Origin: Neobacillus fumarioli NBRC 102428
Lineage (GTDB): Bacteria; Bacillota; Bacilli; Bacillales; Cytobacillaceae
Length of the DNA stretch: 33,113 nt
Direction of reading: 5' to 3'
Assembly: GCF_001591485.1 (NCBI RefSeq)
Contig: NZ_BCUZ01000024.1
Span: forward strand, 1 to 33,113
Shown: piece by piece, positions 8,587 to 17,367 of the stretch
Layout of the letters: every line of letters starts with the position of its first letter
Position numbering within the stretch: the first letter of the stretch is position 1
Position numbers and translations under genes: made by a program
Notes under the pieces: generated by a model
Databases searched by the model: none
What the model saw: the letters and a program-made list of their open reading frames with translations, nothing else
What the model was told of the DNA's origin: nothing

Positions 8587-9882
8587 TTAGCTTTTTTGCA
8601 TTCTTGGAAAAATGATTTCGATATTAGTCCCTTCTCCAAGGGTACTTTCCACTTTCGTTTTCCCATGATGTTTTTCAATAATCCATTTTGCGATGGACAG
8701 GCCAAGTCCTGTTCCTTCTGTAGATGTACGCGCCTTATCACTTTGAAAAAAGCGGTCAAAAATTTTAGGGATATCCTGTTCAGCTATCCCGATTCCATTA
8801 TCTTTTATCTTTAGAAAAATGGAGGAATGGGTCTGATGACAGGAAAGCAAAATTTTGCCGCCTTCATTTGTATATTTCATCGCATTATCAAGCAATATCA
8901 CAATAAGCTGATGAATTCTTTCTTGATCGGCATAAAATTTTACCGGCTCAGGCGCATCCAACTCCAATGTTTTCCCTTGGTATGTCACAATAACTTCATA
9001 ATGCTGGATAATTTTCTTTAATAATTCATCCAGTTGGAAAGTCTGTTTTTTCATTTCAATTTGATCTGAATCCGACCGAGCTAGTATTAATAAATTGGTA
9101 ACTAGCTTTGATAACCTTCTGGATTCAGCGGAAATTGCGGAAATATCCATTATTTTTTCCTGAATGGTGGCATTTGGCGCCCTGAAAAGCAAATCAGTCT
9201 TCGCTTGGATGACAGCCAGTGGTGTTCTTAACTCATGCGATGCATCAGAAACGAACTGCTGCTGCTTTTGCCATGAATTTTTGATTGGCACCAATGCCCT
9301 GCCTGCCAGGAAAAATCCTGCCGCAACTGCACAGACTATTCCTAACAAACAACCAACTACCATAATGAGTAATAATCTGTTTAATAATTCATTTTCAGAA
9401 TTTGTATTTCGAAGGATTTGAACAACTAACTTTCCAACTCCGGGAATTTCTATTTTAAAAGCATAATAGCGAAATGAAAAATTCTCAACCGTTACATCTT
9501 GAAGCGCATCGAATTTTTGTGGCCAAAATTGTTTCTCGTTATCACTAAAGATCTGTGGATTGCGATTTGACTGTCCCAACAGCTGATGATTCTCATCCCA
9601 TAATAAGATCATGATTCTCGGATCACGCCTCATAAATCTAGGATCAAAAACATCCCCTGATTCGGTTTTTGCATTGCCTTTTGTCTGGCTGTCCCCATCC
9701 GGCCCGGTTTGGTCTTGTTCTGGATTCTCAATATGATGAACAGAATCGAGGATCGATTTGTTCACATCGCGATAGAGCTGATGAGCCGTATATCCATAGA
9801 TAATGCAGCCAAGAACACTGATAATAATAATAAAAACAAGTGAATTTAAAAAGGTAAGCTTTACATGAGTCTGGCGAAACAT
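8587..9882 (-). CDS. sensor histidine kinase
   Basis: 431 residues. TM1 (about 9-30) and TM2 (about 169-193) flank a roughly 135-residue extracellular sensor region rich in Asp/Gln/Arg. The H-box is FVSDASHELRTPL with the phosphorylated His216. The N-box is LLDNAMKYTNEGG, G1 is DNGIGI, the F-box is FDRFFQSD and G2 is GTGLGLSIAKWI. I see no clear separate HAMP motif. ATG with TAGGAGA upstream. It follows the response regulator gene by 9 nt, so the two form a two-component pair. The adjacent adaptor-ATPase-permease operon on the same strand is a plausible target. Confidence 0.94.
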   Translation of the reverse strand: MFRQTHVKLTFLNSLVFIIIISVLGCIIYGYTAHQLYRDVNKSILDSVHHIENPEQDQTGPDGDSQTKGNAKTESGDVFDPRFMRRDPRIMILLWDENHQLLGQSNRNPQIFSDNEKQFWPQKFDALQDVTVENFSFRYYAFKIEIPGVGKLVVQILRNTNSENELLNRLLLIMVVGCLLGIVCAVAAGFFLAGRALVPIKNSWQKQQQFVSDASHELRTPLAVIQAKTDLLFRAPNATIQEKIMDISAISAESRRLSKLVTNLLILARSDSDQIEMKKQTFQLDELLKKIIQHYEVIVTYQGKTLELDAPEPVKFYADQERIHQLIVILLDNAMKYTNEGGKILLSCHQTHSSIFLKIKDNGIGIAEQDIPKIFDRFFQSDKARTSTEGTGLGLSIAKWIIEKHHGKTKVESTLGEGTNIEIIFPRMQKS

Positions 9883-9891
9883 CCGGGTCTC

Positions 9892-10563
9892 CTACTCTTC
9901 GTTCAGCATATAACCCACACCGCGAATTGTTTTAATATCGGTATGGTATCCAAACGGTTCCAGTTTCTTGCGTAAATGATGCATGAAAACTTCGACGATC
10001 GCAATCGTTGTATCGGAATCAAATCCCCACACACGATCATAGATTTGTTCCTTTGTTAAAATTACGCCTTTATTTTGAATTAAGTATTCTAATAACTCAT
10101 ATTGCTTAGAAGTCAGTTTGACGGGTTTTCCATCTACCATTATATCCCGTTCTTTTCCAATCAGCTCAATTCCGCGATACTGGATTGTCTGATTAGTTGT
10201 TAAGCTTCCGCTCCTGCGTAAAAGAGCGCGGATTCTTGCTTTCAACTCAGCCGCTTGAAACGGTTTCACTAAATAATCATCGCCGCCTGAATCCAATCCT
10301 TTTACACGGTCTTCTAAAGAATCTTTGGCTGTTAGGAATAAGACAGGTGTCTTTAAGCCTTCATGGCGAATGGTTTTTAATACTTCAAAACCATCGATTT
10401 CTGGTATCATCACATCCAATACAATGGCATCATGTATATTTTGCCTTGCTAAGAACAACGCATCTTCCCCATTTTCTGCCTCGTCAACCTCAAACTCATC
10501 TGACAAGAGCTCGGTAATGGATTCAAGTAACGTCCGATTGTCCTCGACAACTAATAACCTCAT
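9892..10563 (-). CDS. OmpR/PhoB-family response regulator
   Basis: 223 residues. The receiver domain has the acidic pair Glu7-Asp8, phospho-acceptor Asp50 (IVLDVMIP), the Thr of FLTAKD and the Lys of LVKPF. The C-terminal winged helix carries LTSKQYELLEYLIQNKG, VWGFDSDT and the final TIRGVGYML. It binds DNA as a phosphorylated dimer. ATG with GGGGTGATGAT upstream. It is the partner of the kinase gene 9 nt downstream. It may control the upstream adaptor/ABC operon, though that is inference from position only. Confidence 0.95.
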   Translation of the reverse strand: MRLLVVEDNRTLLESITELLSDEFEVDEAENGEDALFLARQNIHDAIVLDVMIPEIDGFEVLKTIRHEGLKTPVLFLTAKDSLEDRVKGLDSGGDDYLVKPFQAAELKARIRALLRRSGSLTTNQTIQYRGIELIGKERDIMVDGKPVKLTSKQYELLEYLIQNKGVILTKEQIYDRVWGFDSDTTIAIVEVFMHHLRKKLEPFGYHTDIKTIRGVGYMLNEE

Positions 10564-10604
10564 ATCATCACCCCTTTTTAACGCTTATATTTTTCATTAT
10601 ATAT

Positions 10605-10640
10605 GAAACAAAGCGGCCGCTAAAGCGATCGCTTTGTTCC
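10605..10640. repeat. nested palindrome/hairpin between the ABC permease and the response regulator genes
   Basis: AACAAAGCG (10607-10615) pairs with CGCTTTGTT (10630-10638). The interior contains two self-complementary 8-mers, GCGGCCGC (10613-10620) and GCGATCGC (10625-10632), and the latter sits in a perfect 14-nt palindrome at 10622-10635. There is no T-run for a standard terminator on the minus strand. It may act as a weak terminator or 3' stabiliser, or as a protein site near the regulator's promoter. A TATAAT on the minus strand (10596-10601) lies just beyond it. Confidence 0.55.
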
Positions 10641-10644
10641 ATGT

Positions 10645-11820
10645 TTATTCGTACCTTAATGCTTGAATCGGGTTTAATTTCGAAGCTTTATTTGCAGGGA
10701 ATACTCCGAAAACTACCCCGACGGCCAATGAGAACAAAAATGCCATAAACATAATGGACGATGAATACGATAATGTCATGTTAAAGGCTGAGGATAAAAT
10801 TTTTCCAAGGCATAAGCCAAATATAATACCGATGATTCCGCCCATTGAGCTTAAAACGGTCGATTCAATTAAGAATTGTAGCAGGACATCCCTCCGCTTG
10901 GCACCGATTGCTTTCCTAATTCCGATTTCTTTCGTCCGTTCAGAAACAGATACCAGCATGATATTCATGATGCCTATTCCGCCGACAAGCAAGGAAATAC
11001 CAGCGATGCCACCAAGCATCAACGTCATGGACTCGGTAACCGAACTCATCGTGTCCATCAAATCCTTTTGATTGCTGACGGTGTAAGAATCGGTGTTATT
11101 TGGAAACATAGAGGCGAGTTTCGCTTCTACTTCAGCTTGAACAAAATCCATTTGATTTTCGTTTTTACCTTGAAGGTATACTTGGTTGATGTCCGTCTGC
11201 TTTAACAGCCGTTCCCCAGTGCTTAACGGCACAATGACTACATCGTCACCGCTTGAACCAAGGGAACTTCCTTTCGAAGCCAATACCCCGACTACCTTAA
11301 AAGAAGTGCCGTTTACTAGAATATTCTGTCCGACAGGATCATTCCCACTAAATAATGTAGCGGCTGTATCCGAGCCAAGGACGGCAATTTTCTGTCTATA
11401 TTCAATATCAAGATCTGTTATAAACCGCCCTTCACTGACATTGACATTACGGACGGATGAATAATCAGGAGTTGTGGCCAATACGGATTGTTGAGAAGAG
11501 GTACGATCCTCCTTCACCGTTACACGGCCGGAAACAACCGGAGCCACTGCCTTTACACCGTTTAATTTCGACAATTGATCAATTTTATCTTGCGTCAATG
11601 CCAGATCTGTTCCAAAAGTATTAACTGTCAAAAGATTGGTTCCTAATTGATTGATTTGATTGGTGACATTTGTAGTTGAACCCTGAGCCATAGATACAAG
11701 AACGATCACAGAAGAAACACCAATAATAATTCCAAGCATGGTGAGGCATGAGCGTAGCTTATTGCTTTTAATACTGCGAAACGCCATTTTAATGCATTGC
11801 AAAATGCCCAAGCAGCTCAC
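10645..11820 (-). CDS. MacB/YknZ-type ABC transporter permease
   Basis: About 391 residues. TM1 (about residues 20-45, in LTMLGIIIGVSSVIVLVS) is followed by a large extracytoplasmic MacB_PCD domain of about 230 residues and three C-terminal TMs. GIMNIMLVSVSERTKEIGIRKAIGA is the classic FtsX/MacB coupling-region motif. I chose GTG 11820 (AGGA about 8 nt upstream), which gives a normal short N-terminus; an ATG at 11844 in frame has no SD. The gene overlaps the ATPase gene by about 30 nt, so translation is coupled. It belongs with the ATPase and adaptor as a YknXYZ-like envelope system. In B. subtilis that system protects against the SDP toxin; here the substrate is unknown. Confidence 0.9.
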   Translation of the reverse strand: MSCLGILQCIKMAFRSIKSNKLRSCLTMLGIIIGVSSVIVLVSMAQGSTTNVTNQINQLGTNLLTVNTFGTDLALTQDKIDQLSKLNGVKAVAPVVSGRVTVKEDRTSSQQSVLATTPDYSSVRNVNVSEGRFITDLDIEYRQKIAVLGSDTAATLFSGNDPVGQNILVNGTSFKVVGVLASKGSSLGSSGDDVVIVPLSTGERLLKQTDINQVYLQGKNENQMDFVQAEVEAKLASMFPNNTDSYTVSNQKDLMDTMSSVTESMTLMLGGIAGISLLVGGIGIMNIMLVSVSERTKEIGIRKAIGAKRRDVLLQFLIESTVLSSMGGIIGIIFGLCLGKILSSAFNMTLSYSSSIMFMAFLFSLAVGVVFGVFPANKASKLNPIQALRYE

Positions 11821-12499
11821 CCCCATTTTCCTGCAGCTGTCCATCCTGAATGCTTACCATTCTCCTAGCCTGCTTGGCAATCGTTAAATCATGAGTGATT
11901 AAAATTATTGTATTCCCTATTTCATTCAATTCCTGCATAATTTCCATAATTTCTTTACTTGTCCGGCTGTCAAGTGCTCCTGTCGGTTCATCCGCAAGCA
12001 AAATCGACGGGTTGGCGGCAAGTGCTCTGGCAATTGCAACCCGCTGCTGCTGTCCTCCGGATAGCTGTGTGGGAAGATGAGCAGCACGATCTGCCAAGCC
12101 CACCTTCTTCAATGATTCCATTGCTGTTTCTCTCCGGATTTTGGCAGAAACACCGGCATATAACAACGGAAGTTCTACATTTTCCAAAGCGGTCAATTTT
12201 GTTAATAGATTAAAGTTTTGGAAAATAAAACCGATTTTTTGATTACGGATCGAAGCAAGCTGATTATCATTCATTTTCCCGATATTCTTGCCTTCAAGCA
12301 AATATTCACCTGAATCAGGGCGGTCAAGACAGCCGAGCATGTTCATTAAGGTAGATTTACCGGATCCGGATGGACCGATAATCGCCAAAAATTCACCTTT
12401 TTTGATTTCAAGAGAAACATTATTTAAAGCATGGACGGTTTCTCCGCCAATCTTATACGTTTTCATCAGGTTCTTGATTTGAATGATTGGTGTACTCAT
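11789..12499 (-). CDS. MacB/LolD/YknY-type ABC ATPase
   Basis: 236 residues. Walker A GPSGSGKST is at about 42-50, the Q-loop is in IFQNFNL, the signature LSGGQQQRVAIARAL follows, Walker B is ILLADEPTGALDS and the H-loop is LITHD. These features and the size are those of the mechanotransmission (MacB/LolD) class. AAGGAG lies 9 nt before the ATG, inside the 3' end of the adaptor gene, whose TAA overlaps the ATG (TAATG). Confidence 0.94.
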   Translation of the reverse strand: MSTPIIQIKNLMKTYKIGGETVHALNNVSLEIKKGEFLAIIGPSGSGKSTLMNMLGCLDRPDSGEYLLEGKNIGKMNDNQLASIRNQKIGFIFQNFNLLTKLTALENVELPLLYAGVSAKIRRETAMESLKKVGLADRAAHLPTQLSGGQQQRVAIARALAANPSILLADEPTGALDSRTSKEIMEIMQELNEIGNTIILITHDLTIAKQARRMVSIQDGQLQENGGELLGHFAMH

Positions 12500-13539
12500 T
12501 AGTTACCACTCCTTCCGCCTGAAGAACCGCCAACTGCCTTATTTCCACCTCCATTGCCGCCACTGCGGAATTGGCGGCCCATTCCGCCCATGCCCATTCC
12601 GCCAAAGCCAAAGCCGCCTTGCGAAAATTTAGCGTTCGCATTGTTGTTGTTAATGACAAGATTAGGTAACCGAACAACTTGACCTGGTGTTAAACCTTGT
12701 GTGATTTCAACATAATCTGTATTTGCCAAGCCTGTTTTCACAATGACACGGGAACCCGACCAGCGGCTGTCCTGATTACTTTGATTATTTCCTTGATGAT
12801 CTTTACTGCTTTGATTTTGATCAGCAAGAATGACAAACTTTTCACCATTTTTCGAATGAACTGCATCTACCGGTACAAACACGGCATTATCTTTGCTAGC
12901 GGTTAAAATATTGGCTTGGTCAGTCATACCAACTTTTAAACCTGTTGGGTTGTTAATATGAATCGTGACATTAAAAGTTGATACTCCATTTGTAGAAGTA
13001 CCTTCATTGGCAATGTCTGTTACAGTACCAGTAAAGGTTTGATCAGGTAAAGCATTGACTGTAATGGTGGTGGATTGTCCCACTTTGATCTTTGGAATAT
13101 CCAATTCATCGATTGCTGCAACTGTTTCTAAATCATTATAGTTTGTGAGGTGGGCAACTGCCTGGCCAATTTGCACCCTTTCCCCTGCCTGGACATTTAC
13201 CGCTGTAATCACCCCATCCGAAGGCGCAGTAATTGGATCACTGCCATCGGTAAAGGTGATGAGGACATCGCCCTTTTTCACAGATTGACCAGCGGAAACG
13301 AGCACTTGATCAATTTGATTATTATTTATTGACGATTTAATATCTTCACTAGTAACAGGCTGAATCGTTCCAGAACCACTGACTCGGACTTCAAATTTCC
13401 CTTGCCGGACAAGCGCGGTTCGGGCTTGTGTCATTACTTGCTGGGCATTGGTGGTTTTTGAACCAACCCACTGATAGCCGGCAAACCCAACAATTACGAT
13501 GACAATCACTGCAATAAGCCACTTCATCCAATTCTTCAT
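12499..13539 (-). CDS. HlyD/MacA/YknX-type membrane fusion adaptor
   Basis: About 346 residues. An N-terminal membrane anchor (about 5-23) is followed by a split biotinyl-lipoyl/barrel-sandwich region (VLVSAGQSVKKGDVLITF, VQAGERVQIGQAV) and a beta-barrel domain, and the coiled-coil hairpin is very short or absent. The last 45 residues are rich in Gly, Met, Arg and Asn (GFGGMGMGGMGRQF, GGSSGG) and look disordered. Such Gly-rich tails occur in some Firmicute adaptors. The ATG at 13539 has AAAGGAG 10 nt upstream; the in-frame GTG at 13545 is too close to it. First gene of the adaptor-ATPase-permease operon. Confidence 0.9.
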   Translation of the reverse strand: MKNWMKWLIAVIVIVIVGFAGYQWVGSKTTNAQQVMTQARTALVRQGKFEVRVSGSGTIQPVTSEDIKSSINNNQIDQVLVSAGQSVKKGDVLITFTDGSDPITAPSDGVITAVNVQAGERVQIGQAVAHLTNYNDLETVAAIDELDIPKIKVGQSTTITVNALPDQTFTGTVTDIANEGTSTNGVSTFNVTIHINNPTGLKVGMTDQANILTASKDNAVFVPVDAVHSKNGEKFVILADQNQSSKDHQGNNQSNQDSRWSGSRVIVKTGLANTDYVEITQGLTPGQVVRLPNLVINNNNANAKFSQGGFGFGGMGMGGMGRQFRSGGNGGGNKAVGGSSGGRSGN

Positions 13540-13657
13540 ATGCACTTTCTCCTTTGATTCGCAGGTTCATTAAAGATTATACAAGCCCATTATTAAGCCA
13601 ATTCCTTAACTTTTCCTTAAAAACTCTTTTAGTTTCGATTCCTGCTATCGTCTTTCG

Positions 13658-13686
13658 TTGACACTCTTTTTCATTTCATATATAGT
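13658..13686 (+). promoter_or_regulatory. consensus sigma-A promoter of the marR-MMPL operon
   Basis: TTGACA, exactly 17 nt, TATAGT. Predicted start near 13693, about 50 nt upstream of the MarR ATG. Confidence 0.75.
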
Positions 13687-13698
13687 TTAACACATGAA

Positions 13699-13717
13699 TA
13701 GTTAATGAGTTTAACTA
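13699..13717 (+). promoter_or_regulatory. MarR-type operator palindrome
   Basis: TAGTTAA-TGAGT-TTAACTA, a perfect 7-bp inverted repeat with a 5-nt spacer, lying immediately after the predicted transcription start. A further half-like TAGTTTAA overlaps the -10 (13683-13690). The size and position fit autorepression by the adjacent MarR protein. Confidence 0.65.
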
Positions 13718-13744
13718 ATTTAAGGTTTGTAGGTGATGATCTGA

Positions 13745-14206
13745 ATGAATAAAGAAACGATCCAAGAATTAATTGACCGTTATGTCACGACTTCTTTTCG
13801 CGTTCATAAAAAAGCAGAAGCGCTCGTTAAAGGACAGATCGGAAACGAGTTAACAAATGATCAACATTACATATTAAGGTACATTTTCCACTCAGGAAGG
13901 TGCACCTCAACAGAATTAGCAGATGTTTTCGAAGTAAATAAAAGTGCGATAACAGCTATTATTAATCGTATGGTAGACAAAGGACTTATCGAAAGAACCC
14001 GCGACATGGCAGACCGACGAGTTATTTATTTAACGATGACTGCGTCTGGGAAAGAACTCTTTCTTGAAGTCCAGAAAAAAATCCATCTTCTGGTAGAATC
14101 TATTATTACTCAATTTGAAGAAACCGAAATAACAGTTTTTATAAATACATATGAAAAACTGGCTCAAATACTGGACGATAAGAAAAAAGAAGAATTGGGG
14201 GAATAG
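13745..14206 (+). CDS. MarR-family transcriptional regulator
   Basis: 153 residues with the MarR winged helix. The recognition region is CTSTELADVFEVNKSAITAIINRMVDKGLIER, followed by the wing DMADRRVIYLTMTASGKEL. Helical dimerisation regions lie at both ends. ATG with GGTGAT upstream. The MMPL gene begins 3 nt after its stop codon, so this is very likely a local repressor of the exporter that is released by a small-molecule ligand. Its promoter and a palindromic operator are visible upstream. Confidence 0.93.
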   Translation: MNKETIQELIDRYVTTSFRVHKKAEALVKGQIGNELTNDQHYILRYIFHSGRCTSTELADVFEVNKSAITAIINRMVDKGLIERTRDMADRRVIYLTMTASGKELFLEVQKKIHLLVESIITQFEETEITVFINTYEKLAQILDDKKKEELGE

Positions 14207-14209
14207 AGT

Positions 14210-17200
14210 ATGAAAGGCATCGTAAAAGGAAAATGGTGGATTCTTGCAGCTTGGATTATGTTGCTCACTTATTTTTTTATTACGGCCCCGAAAATGGAGA
14301 ATCTTGTGCGGGAAAAAGGTCAAATTAGTGTACCACAAGGTTATTCCTCCACACTCGCCAATAAACTTCTTCAAGATGTACAGTCAAATGAGAAGAAAGG
14401 GAATGAATTACAAACCGTGCTTGTTTTCCATAGTGATAAAAAATTAACAACCTCTGACTATGAAAACGCCAAAAAAGCAGTTAAAGAGCTTGAAAATAAC
14501 AAGCAAAAACTAGGGATCACAGAACTCATCAGTCATTTTCAACAAGCTGATTTAAAGAATCAGCTTGTTTCCAAGGATGGCAAGACGATCTTAGTTTCCT
14601 TGAAAGTAACAGCAAATGGCAGGGAAAATAAAGAAATCTTGAGTGACTTATATAAAACTATTGATCATGTAAAACTTAATCATTATTACACTGGCAGCTG
14701 GGTGATTGGTGAAGATCTTGTCTCAAATTCACAAGAAGGCTTGAAAAAAACAGAAGGAATTACGATTGTTTTCATACTTGTAGTACTATTACTTGTATTT
14801 CGTTCGGCCGTTGCTCCTTTCATTCCATTAATAACAGTTGGATTCAGCTACCTGGCTTCCCAATCGATTGTAGCTATTTTAGTAGATAAGGTGAATTTTC
14901 CGTTATCTACCTTTACTCAGACTTTCTTAGTGGCAGTTCTGTTTGGTATTGGTACAGATTATTGCATTTTACTATTGAGCCGCTTTAAAGAAGAATTGTT
15001 TGAAACAGATGATGTGACAGAAGCGATTATTGCAACTTACCGCACTGCGGGAAAAACGGTAATATTCAGCGGAATTGCGGTCCTGATCGGCTTTGCCTCC
15101 ATTGGTCTTTCTACATTCCAGCTTTATAAATCGGCATCTGCTGTTGCCATCGGAGTTGCCTTTTTGTTACTAGCGCTTCTTAGCATTGTCCCATTTTTCA
15201 TGGCAGTCCTCGGGAAAAAGCTGTTTTGGCCTGCCAAAGGAAACCTGGAACACGGTGAAAGTAAAATCTGGGGAGTGTTTGGGAAGTTTTCATTAACACG
15301 GCCGCTCATTGCTTTTTTAATAGTTGCCGTGATGACTGTGCCTTTCATATTCACCTATAAAGGACAGTTATCATTTAACTCCTTGGAAGAGATCAGTGAT
15401 AAGTATGCATCCATTAAAGGATTTACTATTATTTCAAAATCATTTAGTCCCGGTGAATCCATGCCGACACAAATTGTGATAAAAAATGATGATAAGATGG
15501 ATACATCGGATTATATGACCATTACGGAAAAAATCACTCAGGAACTTAAGAAAATCAATAACGTGCAAACCGTCCGCTCTGTTACCCAGCCAACAGGAGC
15601 CGTCATTAATGACTTCTATATTTCCAAGCAAGCGGCAAATGTTGGTGACGGGCTTGATCAAGGAAATAACGGAATCCAAAAAATCTCAAGCGGGTTAGAT
15701 GAAATGCACAATAAATTGGCTGACAGCGAGCCCCAATTACAAAATTCCACAAACGGGATTAATAAATTAATTACCGGGACAAATCAAGTGAAAACGGGCA
15801 TTGGTACCATACAAACTAATCTTACCAAAATTAAAGATGGATTAACACAAGGAACAATGGGTGCTCACAAAGCTCAGCAAGGTCTGGAACAAATAAAAAC
15901 ACAATCTGAAAAGCTTCTAGCTGGGAGCAAGCAATTGCTTGACGGCTATACACAAGCCGGCTCAGGGATTAACGATCTTTTGAGTTATTATAATCAGGTT
16001 GCCGACGGGATCGATTCTCTAAACAAAAGCTTACTGAATCTTAATCCGAATTTTAGCACTCTAGAAAAAGAATATAAGGGAATTGCTCAAAACCAAAACT
16101 ATCAAACGATTAAAATGACCGTTATCGGCGCACAAAATGGGACGGCAACACTATCGAACAGCCTAAAGCAGCTAAATACCAAACTGGGAGGAGTAAAAGA
16201 GGGACTTAACACGGCGAATCATCAGTTTGATGCATTAATTTCCGGACAGGAAGCACTAGTAAAGGGAATGGATGAGCTTGTTAGTGGTCTATCCAAACTG
16301 GAAACAGGGCTAAAGTCTTTAGAAAATGGCCAAGGGCAAATAATTGAAAATATGCCAAAGCTGTCAGATGGCTTAAGCTCTGTAAACAATGGCCAGCGAC
16401 AGCTGCTTAATGGGTTTCAAAATTTAGGCGGACAAATCAGTCAACTTACCGATGGTTTGTCGCAAAGTTCTGAAGGGCTAAATAAAGTTTCCGATGGTTT
16501 ACATTCTGCTCAGAACTATTTGGCAGATGTATCCAAGCAGAAGCATGATGGTTTTTATATTCCGCAAAACGTCATTGACGGCCAAGACTTTCAAAAGTCA
16601 TTAGATGCCTATATGTCTAAAGATCGAAAAGTGATGACAATCGATGTTGTGTTTAATAAAAATCCATATTCGAATGCAGCCATCCACAGCATCCCTGAGA
16701 TAAAAGATACAGTCAAACGAACAGTTAAAGGCACAAAGCTTGAGAATGCACAAATTGCGGTTGGCGGCGTATCTAGTATGAATCATGACTTAGATCAGAT
16801 TTCCAAAGATGACTATTCAAGGACGGTTATCTTAATGCTTGCCGGTATTAGCATTATTCTCATTATTTTGCTTCGGTCATTTGTTATGCCGCTTTATTTG
16901 ATTGGTTCCTTAATTCTAACCTACTATACAGCGATGTCTATTACAGAAAAGATTTTTGTAAATTGGCAAGGATATTCAGGAATTAGCTGGGCGGTACCAT
17001 TTTTTGCGTTTGTCATGTTAATCGCCCTAGGTATTGATTACAGTATTTTCTTAATGGACCGTTTTAATGAATATCAGCACTTGCCCGTACAACAGGCGAT
17101 TCTTCAATCAATGAAAAAAATGGGAACCGTCATTATTTCGGCAGCTATCATCCTTGGCGGAACATTTGCAGCGATGATGCCATCCGGAGTTTTATCATTA

Positions 17201-17305
17201 CTGGAAATCGCTACGATTCTATTGATCGGCCTAGCCCTGTATGCCTTTATCATTTTGCCATTATTGATTCCCGTTATGGTTAAAACATTTGGGAAAGCTA
17301 ACTGA
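14210..17305 (+). CDS. MMPL-family (RND superfamily, YdfJ-like) transporter
   Basis: 1031 residues, about 12 TMs in two homologous halves. TM1 is near residues 9-26. The first TM2-6 block (about 175-340) contains GIGTDYCILLLSRFKEEL near residue 245, and the second block (about 865-1025) contains ALGIDYSIFLMDRFNEY near 943. These Asp-Tyr pairs are the proton-relay motif of MMPL proteins. Between TM7 and TM8 lies an unusually long extracytoplasmic region (about 390-840). Residues about 480-780 of it repeat short Gly-Leu units such as SGLDEM, DGLSSVNNGQRQL and KVSDGLHS, which suggests a long helical bundle like that of YhgE/Pip proteins. It is expected to export lipids, siderophores or drugs. 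Cotranscribed with the MarR gene. Confidence 0.92.
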   Translation: MKGIVKGKWWILAAWIMLLTYFFITAPKMENLVREKGQISVPQGYSSTLANKLLQDVQSNEKKGNELQTVLVFHSDKKLTTSDYENAKKAVKELENNKQKLGITELISHFQQADLKNQLVSKDGKTILVSLKVTANGRENKEILSDLYKTIDHVKLNHYYTGSWVIGEDLVSNSQEGLKKTEGITIVFILVVLLLVFRSAVAPFIPLITVGFSYLASQSIVAILVDKVNFPLSTFTQTFLVAVLFGIGTDYCILLLSRFKEELFETDDVTEAIIATYRTAGKTVIFSGIAVLIGFASIGLSTFQLYKSASAVAIGVAFLLLALLSIVPFFMAVLGKKLFWPAKGNLEHGESKIWGVFGKFSLTRPLIAFLIVAVMTVPFIFTYKGQLSFNSLEEISDKYASIKGFTIISKSFSPGESMPTQIVIKNDDKMDTSDYMTITEKITQELKKINNVQTVRSVTQPTGAVINDFYISKQAANVGDGLDQGNNGIQKISSGLDEMHNKLADSEPQLQNSTNGINKLITGTNQVKTGIGTIQTNLTKIKDGLTQGTMGAHKAQQGLEQIKTQSEKLLAGSKQLLDGYTQAGSGINDLLSYYNQVADGIDSLNKSLLNLNPNFSTLEKEYKGIAQNQNYQTIKMTVIGAQNGTATLSNSLKQLNTKLGGVKEGLNTANHQFDALISGQEALVKGMDELVSGLSKLETGLKSLENGQGQIIENMPKLSDGLSSVNNGQRQLLNGFQNLGGQISQLTDGLSQSSEGLNKVSDGLHSAQNYLADVSKQKHDGFYIPQNVIDGQDFQKSLDAYMSKDRKVMTIDVVFNKNPYSNAAIHSIPEIKDTVKRTVKGTKLENAQIAVGGVSSMNHDLDQISKDDYSRTVILMLAGISIILIILLRSFVMPLYLIGSLILTYYTAMSITEKIFVNWQGYSGISWAVPFFAFVMLIALGIDYSIFLMDRFNEYQHLPVQQAILQSMKKMGTVIISAAIILGGTFAAMMPSGVLSLLEIATILLIGLALYAFIILPLLIPVMVKTFGKAN

Positions 17306-17335
17306 TGGCCGTTTAGCAAAAACCAACCCATTTAA

Positions 17336-17366
17336 AAGCACACTGGCATCCAGTGTGCTTTTTTTA
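17336..17366. terminator. bidirectional terminator between the MMPL gene and the LD-carboxypeptidase unit
   Basis: GCACACTGG, loop CAT, CCAGTGTGC, flanked by A-tracts and T-tracts on both sides: T7 for the plus strand and TTTT for the minus strand. Confidence 0.88.
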
Positions 17367-17367
17367 G

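Noticed and set aside
8409-8759. Minus-strand frame between the LPLAT-like gene and the kinase
   Set aside because: It overlaps the coding ends of two supported genes and has no recognisable motif.
10605-10640. NotI/AsiSI sites as a cloning-vector scar
   Set aside because: The sites lie inside a longer natural hairpin with matching arms, between ordinary genes and with no vector sequence near.
12453-12677. Minus-strand frame overlapping the adaptor's Gly-rich tail as a separate gene
   Set aside because: It is a shadow of the Gly-rich coding region; no SD or family resemblance.
13576-13605. Promoter for the adaptor-ABC operon (minus-strand TATAAT with TTGGCT)
   Set aside because: The hexamers exist but the spacing is only 14 nt, so I did not list it as a feature.
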